The position numbers and the translations under genes were made by a program. Of a stretch of 64,000 nucleotides of DNA, positions 1 to 10,056 are shown piece by piece. The DNA lies in contig NZ_JAQNCY010000006.1 in NCBI RefSeq assembly GCF_028368855.1, positions 1 to 64,000 of the forward strand. The letters run 5' to 3'. How positions within the stretch are numbered: the first letter of the stretch is position 1; every line of letters begins with the position of its first letter. The DNA is from Leisingera sp. SS27. Lineage in GTDB: Bacteria; Pseudomonadota; Alphaproteobacteria; Rhodobacterales; Rhodobacteraceae. The notes beneath the pieces were generated by a model, which worked only from the letters and a program-made list of their open reading frames with translations, was not told the DNA's origin and ran no database searches.

Positions 1-235
1 CAATATCAATAGCTTACATGGACAAAAAGTCAGCACTCCTGACCAAAAACACAACGCCCGCCCAAACCCCGGACCGCCCAAACCGCACCAGAAACCCGCC
101 ATAAACCACTTACCCACAGACTCGCGACACTTACCCACAGAACCAAGGCCTGAAATCACAGAAAATCCCGCACCGCAGAATCAAATCAAGGGCCAAGAAG
201 ACCACCTCTCTGCCGCAAGGCCCCCTTATGCGGAC
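1..235. other. Gene-free left edge of the window
   Basis: No convincing coding frame is seen here. A weak 5-bp hairpin (GTCAG/CTGAC) lies at 29-43. The only strong pattern is the pair of direct repeats annotated at 108-141. The leftward gene msrQ ends at 236, and no T-rich hairpin of terminator type was recognised after it. Confidence 0.6.
108..141. repeat. Tandem DnaA-box-like direct repeats
   Basis: The 13-mer ACTTACCCACAGA occurs at 108-120 and again at 129-141, a 21-bp period (two helical turns). Its core TTACCCACA differs at one position from the DnaA box TTATCCACA. This could be a DnaA-binding pair or another protein's operator; the function is inferred from sequence only. Confidence 0.5.
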
Positions 236-859
236 CTAGGTCCGGCTGGGCGTACCGGATGAAGCCGGATGCCTGGCCCGCTTCAGCACCGGCAAACGCA
301 TAGCCAGCAGAAGCACGGTCAGCCCGAGGTAAATCAGCGGCTCGATCTGAAACCCTTTCGACAGCATCACAAAGTGCAGGCTCCCCAGCAGCGCAGCCGC
401 ATAGGTCAGCCGGTGCAGCCGCGTCCAGGTCCGCCCCAGCGCCCGCACGGACAGGTTATTCGAACTGAGCGCCAGCGGCAGCATCAGGACAAACGCCGCC
501 ATGCCGATGGTGATATAGGGCCGTTTGGCAATATCCGCGATGATCTGCCCCGGAACCTGCACGTCCAGCACCAGCCAGACCAGCAGGTGGCACAGCACAT
601 AGAAGAAGCACAAAAGCCCGATGGCCCGGCGGAATTTCATCAGGTTCAGGCCCGCCAGGCGGCGCAGCGGCGAGACCGCCAGCGTCAGGATCATCAGCTG
701 TAGCGCCAATTCACCGTATTCATGCTCCAGAGCCTTGATCGGCTCCACCCCCAGCCCGCCGGTGAGCCCCTGGTAAAACAGCCAAGGCGCGGGGAGTGCC
801 CCCAGCAGGTAGACCGCCCAGACAGGCAGGCGGCGGAGAAGGCGGTTCGCGGCGTTCAT
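236..859 (-). CDS. msrQ: MsrQ, haem-binding membrane subunit of MsrPQ methionine sulfoxide reductase
   Basis: This is a 207-residue membrane protein with about six hydrophobic segments, the normal size for MsrQ (YedZ). It passes electrons from the quinone pool or flavin to periplasmic MsrP, which repairs oxidised methionines in envelope proteins. Candidate haem-ligand histidines are H91 (in the VLCHLLV segment), H149 (TRLHRLTY) and H162 (SLHFVML), matching the ferric-reductase-like family pattern. It starts 12 bp after the msrP stop with GGAGG in front of the ATG, so the two genes form an operon in the order msrP-msrQ. I see nothing unusual in it. Confidence 0.93.
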   Translation of the reverse strand: MNAANRLLRRLPVWAVYLLGALPAPWLFYQGLTGGLGVEPIKALEHEYGELALQLMILTLAVSPLRRLAGLNLMKFRRAIGLLCFFYVLCHLLVWLVLDVQVPGQIIADIAKRPYITIGMAAFVLMLPLALSSNNLSVRALGRTWTRLHRLTYAAALLGSLHFVMLSKGFQIEPLIYLGLTVLLLAMRLPVLKRARHPASSGTPSRT

Positions 860-871
860 AAACTCCTCCGG

Positions 872-1777
872 TCAAAAGTTCTTGGCCAGGTCCATGCCCG
901 CGTACAGGGAGGCGACCTCGTCTTCGTACCCGTTAAACATCAGCGTCGGCTGACGCTTGGCAAACAGACCGCCGCCGATGCGGCGCTCGCTGGCCTGACT
1001 CCAGCGGGGATGCGAGACATTGGGATTCACATTACTGTAGAAACCGTACTCGCGCGGGTTGGCCATGTTCCAGCTGGTGGGCGGTTCCTCGTCGGTTAAT
1101 GTGATCCGCACCACCGACTTGATCGATTTGAAGCCGTATTTCCACGGCACCACCAGCCGCAGTGGCGCGCCGTTCTGGTTTGGCAGCGGCTTACCGAAGA
1201 TCCCGGTCGCCATGATCGACAGCGGGTGCACCGCCTCATCCAGGCGCAGGCCTTCGCGGTAAGGCCAGTCCAGCACCTTGTAGGCGGTGCCTGGCATCTC
1301 CGACGGGCGGTAGAGGGTTTCAAAGGCAACGTATTTGGCGCCTGCCTGCACCCCCGCCATGTTCAGGAGGTCGGCCAGCTCAAATCCCTGCCAGGGCACC
1401 ACCATCGACCAGGCCTCTACACAGCGGAAGCGGTAGATGCGCTCCTCCAGCGTCATCTCCCCCAGGATCTGCTCAATGGAATAGTCGCCCGGATTGTCCA
1501 CCAGACCGTCGATCTTCACGCTCCAGGGCTGTGTGGTCATCCGGCCGGCATAGGCCGAGGGGTCGCTCTTGCCCGTGCCGAATTCGTAGAAATTGCAGTA
1601 GCTCGTCACCTCTTCCCAGCTGTTGGGCTCCAGCCCCTCCCCTGCCTTCGCCCGGCTGCCCAGCGCTGCTGCCAGCCCGGTGCCCGCCAGCCCCGCCATC
1701 ATTTGGCGCCGGTTCCAGAACGCCGCCTCCGGGGTGCTGTCAGCAAGGGTCAAATCATTGGTCCAGCGGCGCGCCAT
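872..1777 (-). CDS. msrP: MsrP, periplasmic molybdopterin methionine sulfoxide reductase catalytic subunit
   Basis: This 301-residue protein has a twin-arginine signal near residues 22-45 ([11 protein letters not shown], then an AxA-type cleavage region), so it is exported folded. C119 in the motif FRCVEAWSM is the expected ligand of the molybdenum centre of the sulfite-oxidase-fold family. With MsrQ it reduces both R and S methionine sulfoxide in periplasmic proteins. It is the first gene of a two-gene leftward operon. A pair of CTGTAACG direct repeats lies 68-97 bp upstream of the start and may be a regulator site; E. coli msrPQ is controlled by a two-component system, but no such regulator is adjacent here. 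Confidence 0.93.
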   Translation of the reverse strand: MARRWTNDLTLADSTPEAAFWNRRQMMAGLAGTGLAAALGSRAKAGEGLEPNSWEEVTSYCNFYEFGTGKSDPSAYAGRMTTQPWSVKIDGLVDNPGDYSIEQILGEMTLEERIYRFRCVEAWSMVVPWQGFELADLLNMAGVQAGAKYVAFETLYRPSEMPGTAYKVLDWPYREGLRLDEAVHPLSIMATGIFGKPLPNQNGAPLRLVVPWKYGFKSIKSVVRITLTDEEPPTSWNMANPREYGFYSNVNPNVSHPRWSQASERRIGGGLFAKRQPTLMFNGYEDEVASLYAGMDLAKNF

Positions 1778-1844
1778 CTGCGTCTCCTGATAAAAATAGC
1801 CCCCCTTGAGGTAACGGCCTTGGATGCAAAACCCAAAACATATC

Positions 1845-1874
1845 CTGTAACGACTGCGCGAGAGGTCTGTAACG
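1845..1874. promoter_or_regulatory. CTGTAACG direct repeat in the msrP / lipoprotein divergent promoter region
   Basis: CTGTAACG occurs at 1845-1852 and 1867-1874, spaced 22 bp, between msrP (leftward) and the lipoprotein gene (rightward). A shorter GTAACG lies at 1811-1816. Two same-side repeats two helical turns apart suit a response-regulator or similar dimer. The function is inferred. Confidence 0.35.
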
Positions 1875-1974
1875 TATCCCTCATGCAGCCATTGGGGCGC
1901 AATTTCCCCGCTTCACCCCGGCGGCGAAACCCTTATGCTGACCGGAATAAGGAAACCAGACCGGGCAGATCATC

Positions 1975-2538
1975 ATGAAATCCCTCATTGCACCGCTGTT
2001 GATAATGGCCACCGCAGTTCTGGCAGGCTGCGCAAGCGCCCCCACTGCCACCATGAACGATGTCGAGGAGCTGTCGCTGGCGCTGCAATCCATGGATCCG
2101 CAGGTGGACCCCGCAGAGGCCCGCCGCGCAGCGGAGATCGCCTACAGCTACTCCGCCCATCTGGCCGAGCAATATGATGTGACCACTTCGCCGATCATCC
2201 ACAACACACTGGTAAACAGCGGTGTGAAGACGCGGGGCGTCTGCGTGCATTATGCCGAGGACATGCAGGCGCGCCTCAACCAAGAGAACTTCCGCACGCT
2301 GTCGATGCTGCGCGCCATCGCCGAGCCGAAAAGCGACTTCCGCATCGACCACTCAACCGCGGTGATCGCGGCCAAGGGTGACGGCATCTATGAGGGCATC
2401 GTGCTGGACCCCTGGCGTTATGGCGGCAAGCTCTATTGGTCCGCCACCACAGAGGACCCGCGATATGACTGGGAGCCGCGCTTGAAAGTTCTGCGCCGGA
2501 AGTATGAGCGAAGGGTGGCGAAGGAAGCGGCAAGCTGA
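1975..2538 (+). CDS. Putative lipoprotein with a transglutaminase-like Cys-His-Asp triad
   Basis: This is a 187-residue protein with a type II signal peptide: a hydrophobic stretch at residues 4-16, then the lipobox L-A-G-C with C19 as the lipidated residue. The mature part contains C90 in TRGVCVHYAED, H126 in RIDHSTAVI and D145 in VLDPWR. That order and context (GxC, then H, then D before PW) resembles the catalytic triad of transglutaminase-like cysteine peptidases. I therefore infer an envelope-anchored papain/transglutaminase-fold enzyme, but I do not recognise a named family. The C-terminus is rich in Lys and Arg. The gene stands alone and ends before a bidirectional terminator shared with clpB. 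Confidence 0.75.
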   Translation: MKSLIAPLLIMATAVLAGCASAPTATMNDVEELSLALQSMDPQVDPAEARRAAEIAYSYSAHLAEQYDVTTSPIIHNTLVNSGVKTRGVCVHYAEDMQARLNQENFRTLSMLRAIAEPKSDFRIDHSTAVIAAKGDGIYEGIVLDPWRYGGKLYWSATTEDPRYDWEPRLKVLRRKYERRVAKEAAS

Positions 2539-2593
2539 GGCAGGGCCTGAGCCAGAACGGTCCGCTGGAATTGCACAGGGAGCGCCAAGCCTC

Positions 2594-2625
2594 GAAAAAA
2601 AGCCCGCCATCTCTGGCGGGCTTTC
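2594..2625. terminator. Bidirectional terminator between the lipoprotein gene and clpB
   Basis: The hairpin AGCCCGCCA/TGGCGGGCT (2601-2622, loop TCTC) is preceded by A7 and followed by TTTCG, so it can end transcription from both convergent genes. Confidence 0.85.
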
Positions 2626-2653
2626 GTCATAATCTACCTCTCAATGCACCACG

Positions 2654-5272
<2,619 letters not shown>

Positions 5273-5349
5273 CTTGCTCTCCTTTTTCAAGCGCCCTGTT
5301 CTTGGCAGCGCCCGCTAGGCGGCACGCCCCGGTCCGGGCCTCAAGGTTC

Positions 5350-5380
5350 AATTTGGGAAGCGATCCTGCCGCTTCAACCC
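5350..5380 (-). promoter_or_regulatory. Candidate sigma-32 (RpoH) promoter of clpB
   Basis: On the minus strand, TTGAA (5377-5373) is followed after 15 bp by CCCAAATT (5357-5350). This fits the enterobacterial RpoH pattern of a TTGAA-type -35 and a CCCxTxT-type -10. clpB is a classic heat-shock gene. The rest of the 339-bp clpB-pyrF gap shows no other clear element. Confidence 0.45.
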
Positions 5381-5611
5381 ATATTCACCGGAAAAGGTGA
5401 GCAAAACCCTGACCTGCGTCAACTTTGCGCCTCTGCAGCGGGTCCGGGCGCAACCGCGCCGCGCGCCAGCGCGGCGCCCTGCCCAAAACTGTAATCTGTC
5501 CCGCCGGGGCAGCTTCAGTTGCGGGAGCGCCCCGCGGCGCCTTGCCGAACCGCCGCCCCTTGCGTATGAAACGCCAGTTTCACGCCGAACCCGCCACCAA
5601 AGGACCCCGCC

Positions 5612-6328
5612 ATGACCCAAGCCCCGCGCGCCGACGACCGCCTGATTGTTGCCTTGGATGTCCCCAATGCGCTGGCAGGCCTCAAGCTCGCCGAACAGCT
5701 GGGTGATGCGGTCTCCTTCTACAAGATCGGTCTCGGCATGCTGACTGGCGGCGGCCTCGCATTGGCCAATGAGCTGAAGCAGGAGCACGGCAAGCGTATC
5801 TTCCTCGACATGAAGCTCTTTGACATCGGCGCCACCGTGGAAAACGCTGTGCGCGGCCTTGCGCAGTTCGACCTCGACTTCCTGACCGTGCATGGCGATC
5901 CCTATGTGGTGCGCGCAGCCAAGGAAGGCGCGGCCGGCAAGGATCTCAAGATCCTCGCCGTCACCATCCTGACCTCGCTCGACCGTCAGGATCTGGACGG
6001 CGCACTGATCAAGGACGGCGCGGTGCAGGATCTGGTGCTGGAACGCGCCGGCAATGCCCTTGCCGCGGGTGCCGACGGCGTCATCGCCAGCCCGCAGGAG
6101 GCCGCCCTGATCCGCGCTCTGCCCGAGGCTGAAGGCAAGCTGATCGTCACCCCGGGCGTGCGCCCTGCCGGTGCTGACCTGGGCGACCAGAAACGCGTCG
6201 CCACCCCGGCCAGCGCAATTGCAGACGGGGCTGACCATATTGTGGTGGGCCGTCCGATCTGGAAAGCAGACAGCCCCCGCGCCGCAGCAGAGGCCATCCT
6301 GGCAGAGCTGGCAGGCGCAAAAGCGTAG
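5612..6328 (+). CDS. pyrF: Orotidine 5'-phosphate decarboxylase
   Basis: This 238-residue TIM-barrel enzyme converts OMP to UMP in the last step of de novo pyrimidine synthesis. The catalytic charge network is present: D16 (VALDVPN), K38 (FYKIGLG) and the D66-x-K68-x-x-D71 motif of FLDMKLFDIGATV. The phosphate-binding C-terminal part VTPGVRP...DHIVVGRPI is also intact. It stands alone, with a 415-bp gene-free stretch after it, and is not linked to other pyr genes here. Confidence 0.97.
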   Translation: MTQAPRADDRLIVALDVPNALAGLKLAEQLGDAVSFYKIGLGMLTGGGLALANELKQEHGKRIFLDMKLFDIGATVENAVRGLAQFDLDFLTVHGDPYVVRAAKEGAAGKDLKILAVTILTSLDRQDLDGALIKDGAVQDLVLERAGNALAAGADGVIASPQEAALIRALPEAEGKLIVTPGVRPAGADLGDQKRVATPASAIADGADHIVVGRPIWKADSPRAAAEAILAELAGAKA

Positions 6329-6400
6329 AGACACCAGGCCGTTTCCGGCACGAGCGGCAACGGCACAATTGCCTTGCCGCGAGTTCGCCCCCTCATCAAA

Positions 6401-6419
6401 CTGCCTAAAAATTAGGCAG
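6401..6419. repeat. Perfect 8-bp inverted repeat downstream of pyrF
   Basis: CTGCCTAA (6401-6408) and TTAGGCAG (6412-6419) are separated by AAA. On the minus strand the hairpin is followed by TTTG, so it could be a weak terminator for leftward transcription; it could equally be an operator. It lies 73 bp after the pyrF stop. Confidence 0.45.
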
Positions 6420-6482
6420 AAAGAAAAATGTGCGGCAGGTGCACCATTTCCTTGCCCGCAGCACCGCAGCTTGCCAGTGACG

Positions 6483-6716
6483 TTACGTCAAGATGCTCTT
6501 TTCGCTCATGAAACCCGCTGCTGCTGCGTTTTCTGCGCCAAATCGTCCTGTGCCACAAAAAACACACCTCAAAGCCCGCCGGCCGTCCTCTGGGTCTGCA
6601 TTCTTTGCGAAACGGCTGCCGCTGCGCGAGTCTGTTCTTGAGACACTCCCCAGACGGGCTTTTCTTCCTGAGACCCGTCACCTTTCCCCCCGCATACCAG
6701 CGGGGGATCTTTCTTT
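6483..6716 (+). other. Structured gene-free region ending in a terminator-like hairpin; possible small RNA
   Basis: No credible protein is seen between pyrF and the Nudix gene. The stretch carries GACGGG (6653-6658) pairing with CCCGTC (6674-6679). A strong CCCCCGC/GCGGGGG hairpin (6687-6706) follows, and then ATCTTTCTTTT. A rho-independent-like end on the plus strand with no plus-strand gene before it is what a small-RNA gene would look like. This is an inference; no known RNA family was recognised. Confidence 0.3.
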
Positions 6717-6743
6717 TCAGCCCCCAGTCACACAGGTCCTCAG

Positions 6744-7166
6744 TCACACAGGCCGCGCCGCAAGATATTCCCGCAGCCGGTCCGCAAAGTGGGGCACTGC
6801 CAACGGGTGCGCGCAATAGGCCTCCGGCGCCATCAGCGCCCAGCCCTGGCCTTCGTTTCCGAACCGGACCGCGCTGACGGTCTCAGCCGGCAGATGCGCG
6901 GCAAAGAACCAGACCCGCCCGTGCGGCCTCTGGTAGGCCTTTGACCAGATCAGCAGCTCCGGCCTCAAGACCAGCCCGACCTCTTCGCGCGTCTCGCGCA
7001 GTGCGCAGGCCGCCGGGCTCTCATCTGCCTCACGCCCGCCGCCTGGCAGGTCCCAATGCCCGGGATAAGGAATATCCGGCTTGTCATCGCGCCGGATGAC
7101 CAGCAGATCCTGCCCCAGAAACACTGCCAGCTTTGCGCCGGCAAAATTGTCGCCCGCTGTTGTCAT
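6744..7166 (-). CDS. Nudix hydrolase
   Basis: This is a 140-residue single-domain Nudix enzyme. The 23-residue Nudix box is complete at residues 43-65 (G-x5-E-x7-REUxEExGU, here G43, E49, R57-E58, E61-E62, G64), so divalent-metal-dependent hydrolysis of a nucleoside diphosphate-linked substrate is expected. The substrate cannot be read from the sequence. The preceding PGHWDLPGGG segment is typical of the MutT-like group. It is transcribed away from dinB with an 89-bp gap; a shared role in nucleotide-pool or damage tolerance is possible but not shown. Confidence 0.88.
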   Translation of the reverse strand: MTTAGDNFAGAKLAVFLGQDLLVIRRDDKPDIPYPGHWDLPGGGREADESPAACALRETREEVGLVLRPELLIWSKAYQRPHGRVWFFAAHLPAETVSAVRFGNEGQGWALMAPEAYCAHPLAVPHFADRLREYLAARPV

Positions 7167-7255
7167 GATCTGTCACTTGGCCCTCCGGCACGCTAAAGAC
7201 AAGGCCTCCACCGCAAGTTAGACTTGCCCATCCGCAACCACAGCCCGCCGTATCC

Positions 7256-8509
7256 ATGCACGCCCTCTGCCGAGACTGCCTCAGCCAGATCGCCCCCGCC
7301 CGGCGCTGCTCCCATTGCGGCAGCCCGCGGATCAAGGCGCATGCGGAGCTGTTCTCGCTCACCATCGCCCATATGGATTGCGACGCCTTCTATGCCAGCG
7401 TCGAAAAACGCGACAATCCTGAGCTGGCAACAAAGCCGGTAATCATCGGCGGCGGCAAGCGCGGCGTGGTCTCGACCGCCTGCTATGTCGCCCGCATCCG
7501 CGGCGTGCGGTCCGCCATGCCAATGTTCCAGGCGCTGAAGCTTTGCCCGGACGCGGTGGTGATCAAACCGAGGATGAATGTCTACGTCGAGGTGAGCCGC
7601 GAAATCCGCAAGATGATGAATGAGCTGACCCCGGACGTTGAACCGCTGTCGCTGGACGAGGCGTTCATGGACCTCAACGGCACTGAAAAGCTGCATGGCG
7701 CACCGCCCGCGGTGATGCTGGCCAGGCTGGTCAAGCGCATGAAGGACGATCTTGGCGTTACTGGCTCCATCGGCCTTTCCCACAACAAGTTCCTGGCCAA
7801 GGTCGCCTCCGATCTCGACAAACCGCGCGGGTTTTCGGTGATCGGCAAGGCAGAGACGGACGATTTTCTGCGCGAGAAACCGGTGCGGCTGATCTGGGGC
7901 ATCGGCCCCGCTGCCCAGGAAAGCCTGGACAAGGCCGGCATCCGCACCTTCTCCGATTTGCTGCGCTGGGACCGCGAGGCCCTGCACAGCCGCTTCGGCT
8001 CCATGGGCGACCGCCTCTGGCACCTGGCCCGCGGCCAGGACCGGCGCCGGGTCTCGGCGCATGAACCCATCAAATCGATTTCCAACGAGACCACCTTCTT
8101 TGAAGACACCGCCTGCCTCGAGGTGCTCGACGGTCACCTGTGGCGGCTGGCTGAAAAAGTGTCAGACCGCGCAAAAGCGCGGGAACTGGCGGGCCGGGTG
8201 GTGACGCTGAAACTGAAACGTGCCAACCATTCGGCGCTGACACGGCGCGTCACCCTGCGCAGCCCGACCCAGATCGCAGACCGCATCTACCGTACCGCCC
8301 GCGGTCTGCTGGATCAGGTTGGCAACGAAGGCCCCTACCGGCTCTTGGGCTGCGGAATTTCGGACCTGGTGCCCGAATCGCAGGCAGACGACAGCGGTGA
8401 CCTGCTGGACCCGAATGCAGGCAAGCGGGCAGAAGCCGAACGCGCCACCGACGCCATCCGCAGAAGATTCGGGGACAGCGCGATCCTGAAAGGCCGCGCC
8501 CTGCGCTGA
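7256..8509 (+). CDS. dinB: DNA polymerase IV (Y family) with an N-terminal double-CxxC module
   Basis: This 417-residue translesion polymerase has the catalytic residues D41 (HMDCDAFYASVE) and D134-E135 (PLSLDEAFMD). The helix-hairpin-helix WGIGPAAQESLDKAGI and the little-finger domain follow. The first about 30 residues hold C5-x2-C8 and C18-x2-C21, a zinc-ribbon-like module not found in E. coli DinB. The polymerase proper begins around residue 33. No strong ribosome binding site precedes the ATG, but the CxxC pairs support the long start. The gene ends 15 bp before the convergent N-formylglutamate amidohydrolase-like gene. Confidence 0.94.
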   Translation: MHALCRDCLSQIAPARRCSHCGSPRIKAHAELFSLTIAHMDCDAFYASVEKRDNPELATKPVIIGGGKRGVVSTACYVARIRGVRSAMPMFQALKLCPDAVVIKPRMNVYVEVSREIRKMMNELTPDVEPLSLDEAFMDLNGTEKLHGAPPAVMLARLVKRMKDDLGVTGSIGLSHNKFLAKVASDLDKPRGFSVIGKAETDDFLREKPVRLIWGIGPAAQESLDKAGIRTFSDLLRWDREALHSRFGSMGDRLWHLARGQDRRRVSAHEPIKSISNETTFFEDTACLEVLDGHLWRLAEKVSDRAKARELAGRVVTLKLKRANHSALTRRVTLRSPTQIADRIYRTARGLLDQVGNEGPYRLLGCGISDLVPESQADDSGDLLDPNAGKRAEAERATDAIRRRFGDSAILKGRALR

Positions 8510-8524
8510 ATATGCGGCCGTTGG

Positions 8525-9385
8525 CTATTCCGCAGCCAGCGGAAGTTCTTCCCGCCCGATGGCAGCGATTTCCGCCACGACCTGGCGCAGCAGCTTTTGC
8601 AGCGCATCGAAGTTTGCATTAGGCCGGATATTCGCCTCGTCCATGTACAGCGCCCGGTCGATCTCGATCTGCACCGCGTGCTGGCGCCGCGACGGGCGGC
8701 CATAGGTCTGGGCGATATAGGCGCCGGCAAAGGGCGTGTTGCGTGCCACCCTCAGCCCGGCTGCAGCAAACGCCGCCTCGATCCGGTCCACGACACCGCC
8801 ATCCGCAGCAGCCCCGAAACGGTCCCCCAGCACGATCTCGGGTTTGCCCGCGCCGCGCGGGGCCATCGCATCGACAGCTTCATGCGGCATCGAATGGCAA
8901 TCCACCAGAATCGCCTGCCCGAATTGCGCGTGCGCCTGATCCAGCAGCCCTTTCAGCGCCTGATGGTAAGGATGCCAGCATGTCCCGATGCGCCGCTCCG
9001 CCTCTGCCAAAGACAGTTTGCCGCGGTAAATCGCCCGGCCATTGGCCACCACCCGGGGAATCACTCCCAGGCCAGAGGCCACCCGCGGATTCTGACCGCG
9101 CTTCTGCACCCCTTCAATCACCGCCGGGTCCAGTTCATCCGGCGAACGGTTCAGATCCAGAAAGGCGCGCGGTTTCAGCGCCTTCAGCAGCGGCGCCCCG
9201 AATTCCGGCGCCGCCTGAAACAACTGATCGACAAAGGCGTCTTCAGAACTGCGGATCTCCTTCCGTCCCAAAATCGACAATGCCAGAAAGGAATCGGTAT
9301 AGTCCGTGCCGCTGTGCGGAGAGGCAAAAACCACCGCCGAGGCCAGTTTCTGCGGGGAAATCACGGAAAACGCTGTATCAGGCAT
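8525..9385 (-). CDS. N-formylglutamate amidohydrolase family protein
   Basis: This 286-residue protein belongs to the N-formylglutamate deformylase-like zinc hydrolase family. Motifs include FASPHSGTDY near the N-terminus, FLDLNRSPDELD and LVDCHSMPHEA, which provide likely metal-binding His, Asp and Glu residues. The classical member HutG completes histidine degradation by releasing glutamate and formate. No other hut gene is near, so the true substrate may be another N-formyl or amide compound. GGAGCAAGG precedes the ATG. Confidence 0.85.
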   Translation of the reverse strand: MPDTAFSVISPQKLASAVVFASPHSGTDYTDSFLALSILGRKEIRSSEDAFVDQLFQAAPEFGAPLLKALKPRAFLDLNRSPDELDPAVIEGVQKRGQNPRVASGLGVIPRVVANGRAIYRGKLSLAEAERRIGTCWHPYHQALKGLLDQAHAQFGQAILVDCHSMPHEAVDAMAPRGAGKPEIVLGDRFGAAADGGVVDRIEAAFAAAGLRVARNTPFAGAYIAQTYGRPSRRQHAVQIEIDRALYMDEANIRPNANFDALQKLLRQVVAEIAAIGREELPLAAE

Positions 9386-9547
9386 CCTTGCTCCGGTGCT
9401 TCTTGTGCAAGAAACAGCATATCGCGGAAATTTCTGCGGTCAAAAGCTCTTGCGCACCCCGGCGACTCTATTTATAGACCCCCTCACCGGCGCGGCACCC
9501 CGCGCCCCTTTCACTTCTAAGGGGCAGGATGCAGCGCAGGCCAGAGT

Positions 9548-9622
9548 GGGCGATTAGCTCAGCGGTAGAGCACTTCGTTGACATCGAAGGGGTCACAAGT
9601 TCGATCCTTGTATCGCCCACCA
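9548..9622 (+). tRNA. tRNA-Val(GAC)
   Basis: The 75-nt cloverleaf has acceptor stem GGGCGAT/ATCGCCC, a D-arm with AGCTCAGCGGTAGAGC, anticodon stem CTTCG/CGAAG with loop TTGACAT (anticodon GAC), the T-arm motif GTTCGATCC, and an encoded CCA end. Confidence 0.97.
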
Positions 9623-9700
9623 TTCATTCACTGCTTCGGCCCCGGCCCAAGCACCCGCTAACCCAGGCGCTGGTTCGCGCCGCAGACAAGGAGAGAGGCC

Positions 9701-9826
9701 ATGAAGGTCAAGAACTCGCTCCGTTCGCTGAAGAACCGGCACCGCGATTGCCGGGTTGTGCGCCGCAAAGGCCGCGTGTACGTGATCAACAAGACCCAGC
9801 GCAAGTTCAAAGCGCGCCAGGGCTAA
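9701..9826 (+). CDS. rpmJ: 50S ribosomal protein L36, zinc-free form
   Basis: This 41-codon basic protein begins [14 protein letters not shown] and ends FKARQG, which matches the L36 family. Only one cysteine (C17) is present instead of the four zinc ligands of the classical form, so this is the YkgO-like zinc-independent version. AAGGAGAGAGG precedes the ATG. It lies 78 bp after tRNA-Val and ends just before a strong terminator. Some bacteria carry both L36 forms and switch on zinc limitation; no second copy is in this window. Confidence 0.96.
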   Translation: MKVKNSLRSLKNRHRDCRVVRRKGRVYVINKTQRKFKARQG

Positions 9827-9850
9827 GATCCGCTACAGCGACATGCAGAA

Positions 9851-9877
9851 AACCGCATCATCCGATGCGGTTTTTTT
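9851..9877 (+). terminator. Rho-independent terminator of rpmJ
   Basis: The 9-bp stem AACCGCATC/GATGCGGTT with loop ATCC is followed by a run of seven T. Confidence 0.95.
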
Positions 9878-9958
9878 GCGTTTGGGGATCAGTTCAGACG
9901 AGCAATGCAATGAAGTTGCGTTTGCCGGGCTTGGCCAGGCAAAGGCAGGCTGCGACTT

Positions 9959-9977
9959 TCTGACTATTTCAGTCAGA
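9959..9977. promoter_or_regulatory. Iron-box-like palindrome, copy 1 (iron-binding protein gene promoter)
   Basis: TCTGACT (9959-9965), spacer ATTTC and AGTCAGA (9971-9977) form a perfect 7-bp inverted repeat 80 bp before the binding-protein start. The core fits TGA-N9-TCA, the pattern described for RirA/Rrf2-type iron regulators in alphaproteobacteria. Which regulator binds here is inferred. Confidence 0.6.
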
Positions 9978-10009
9978 AATTTATTGCATCTGCTGGCAGA
10001 TGCTTTAAT

Positions 10010-10024
10010 CGACTCTTTCAGTCG
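10010..10024. promoter_or_regulatory. Iron-box-like palindrome, copy 2
   Basis: CGACT, spacer CTTTC and AGTCG form a perfect 5-bp inverted repeat 50 bp downstream of copy 1 and 32 bp before the ATG. The arms and spacer closely match copies 1 and 3. Confidence 0.55.
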
Positions 10025-10056
10025 GAAAACTGATCTAACCAGGAACGGGACATCCA

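Noticed and set aside
6483-6720. 6S RNA or another named small RNA
   Set aside because: The stems do not show the central bubble layout of 6S RNA, and no other family was recognised, so only a generic small-RNA possibility is kept.
7193-8137. Minus-strand 314-codon frame opposite dinB
   Set aside because: Antisense shadow of dinB without family features or a start signal.
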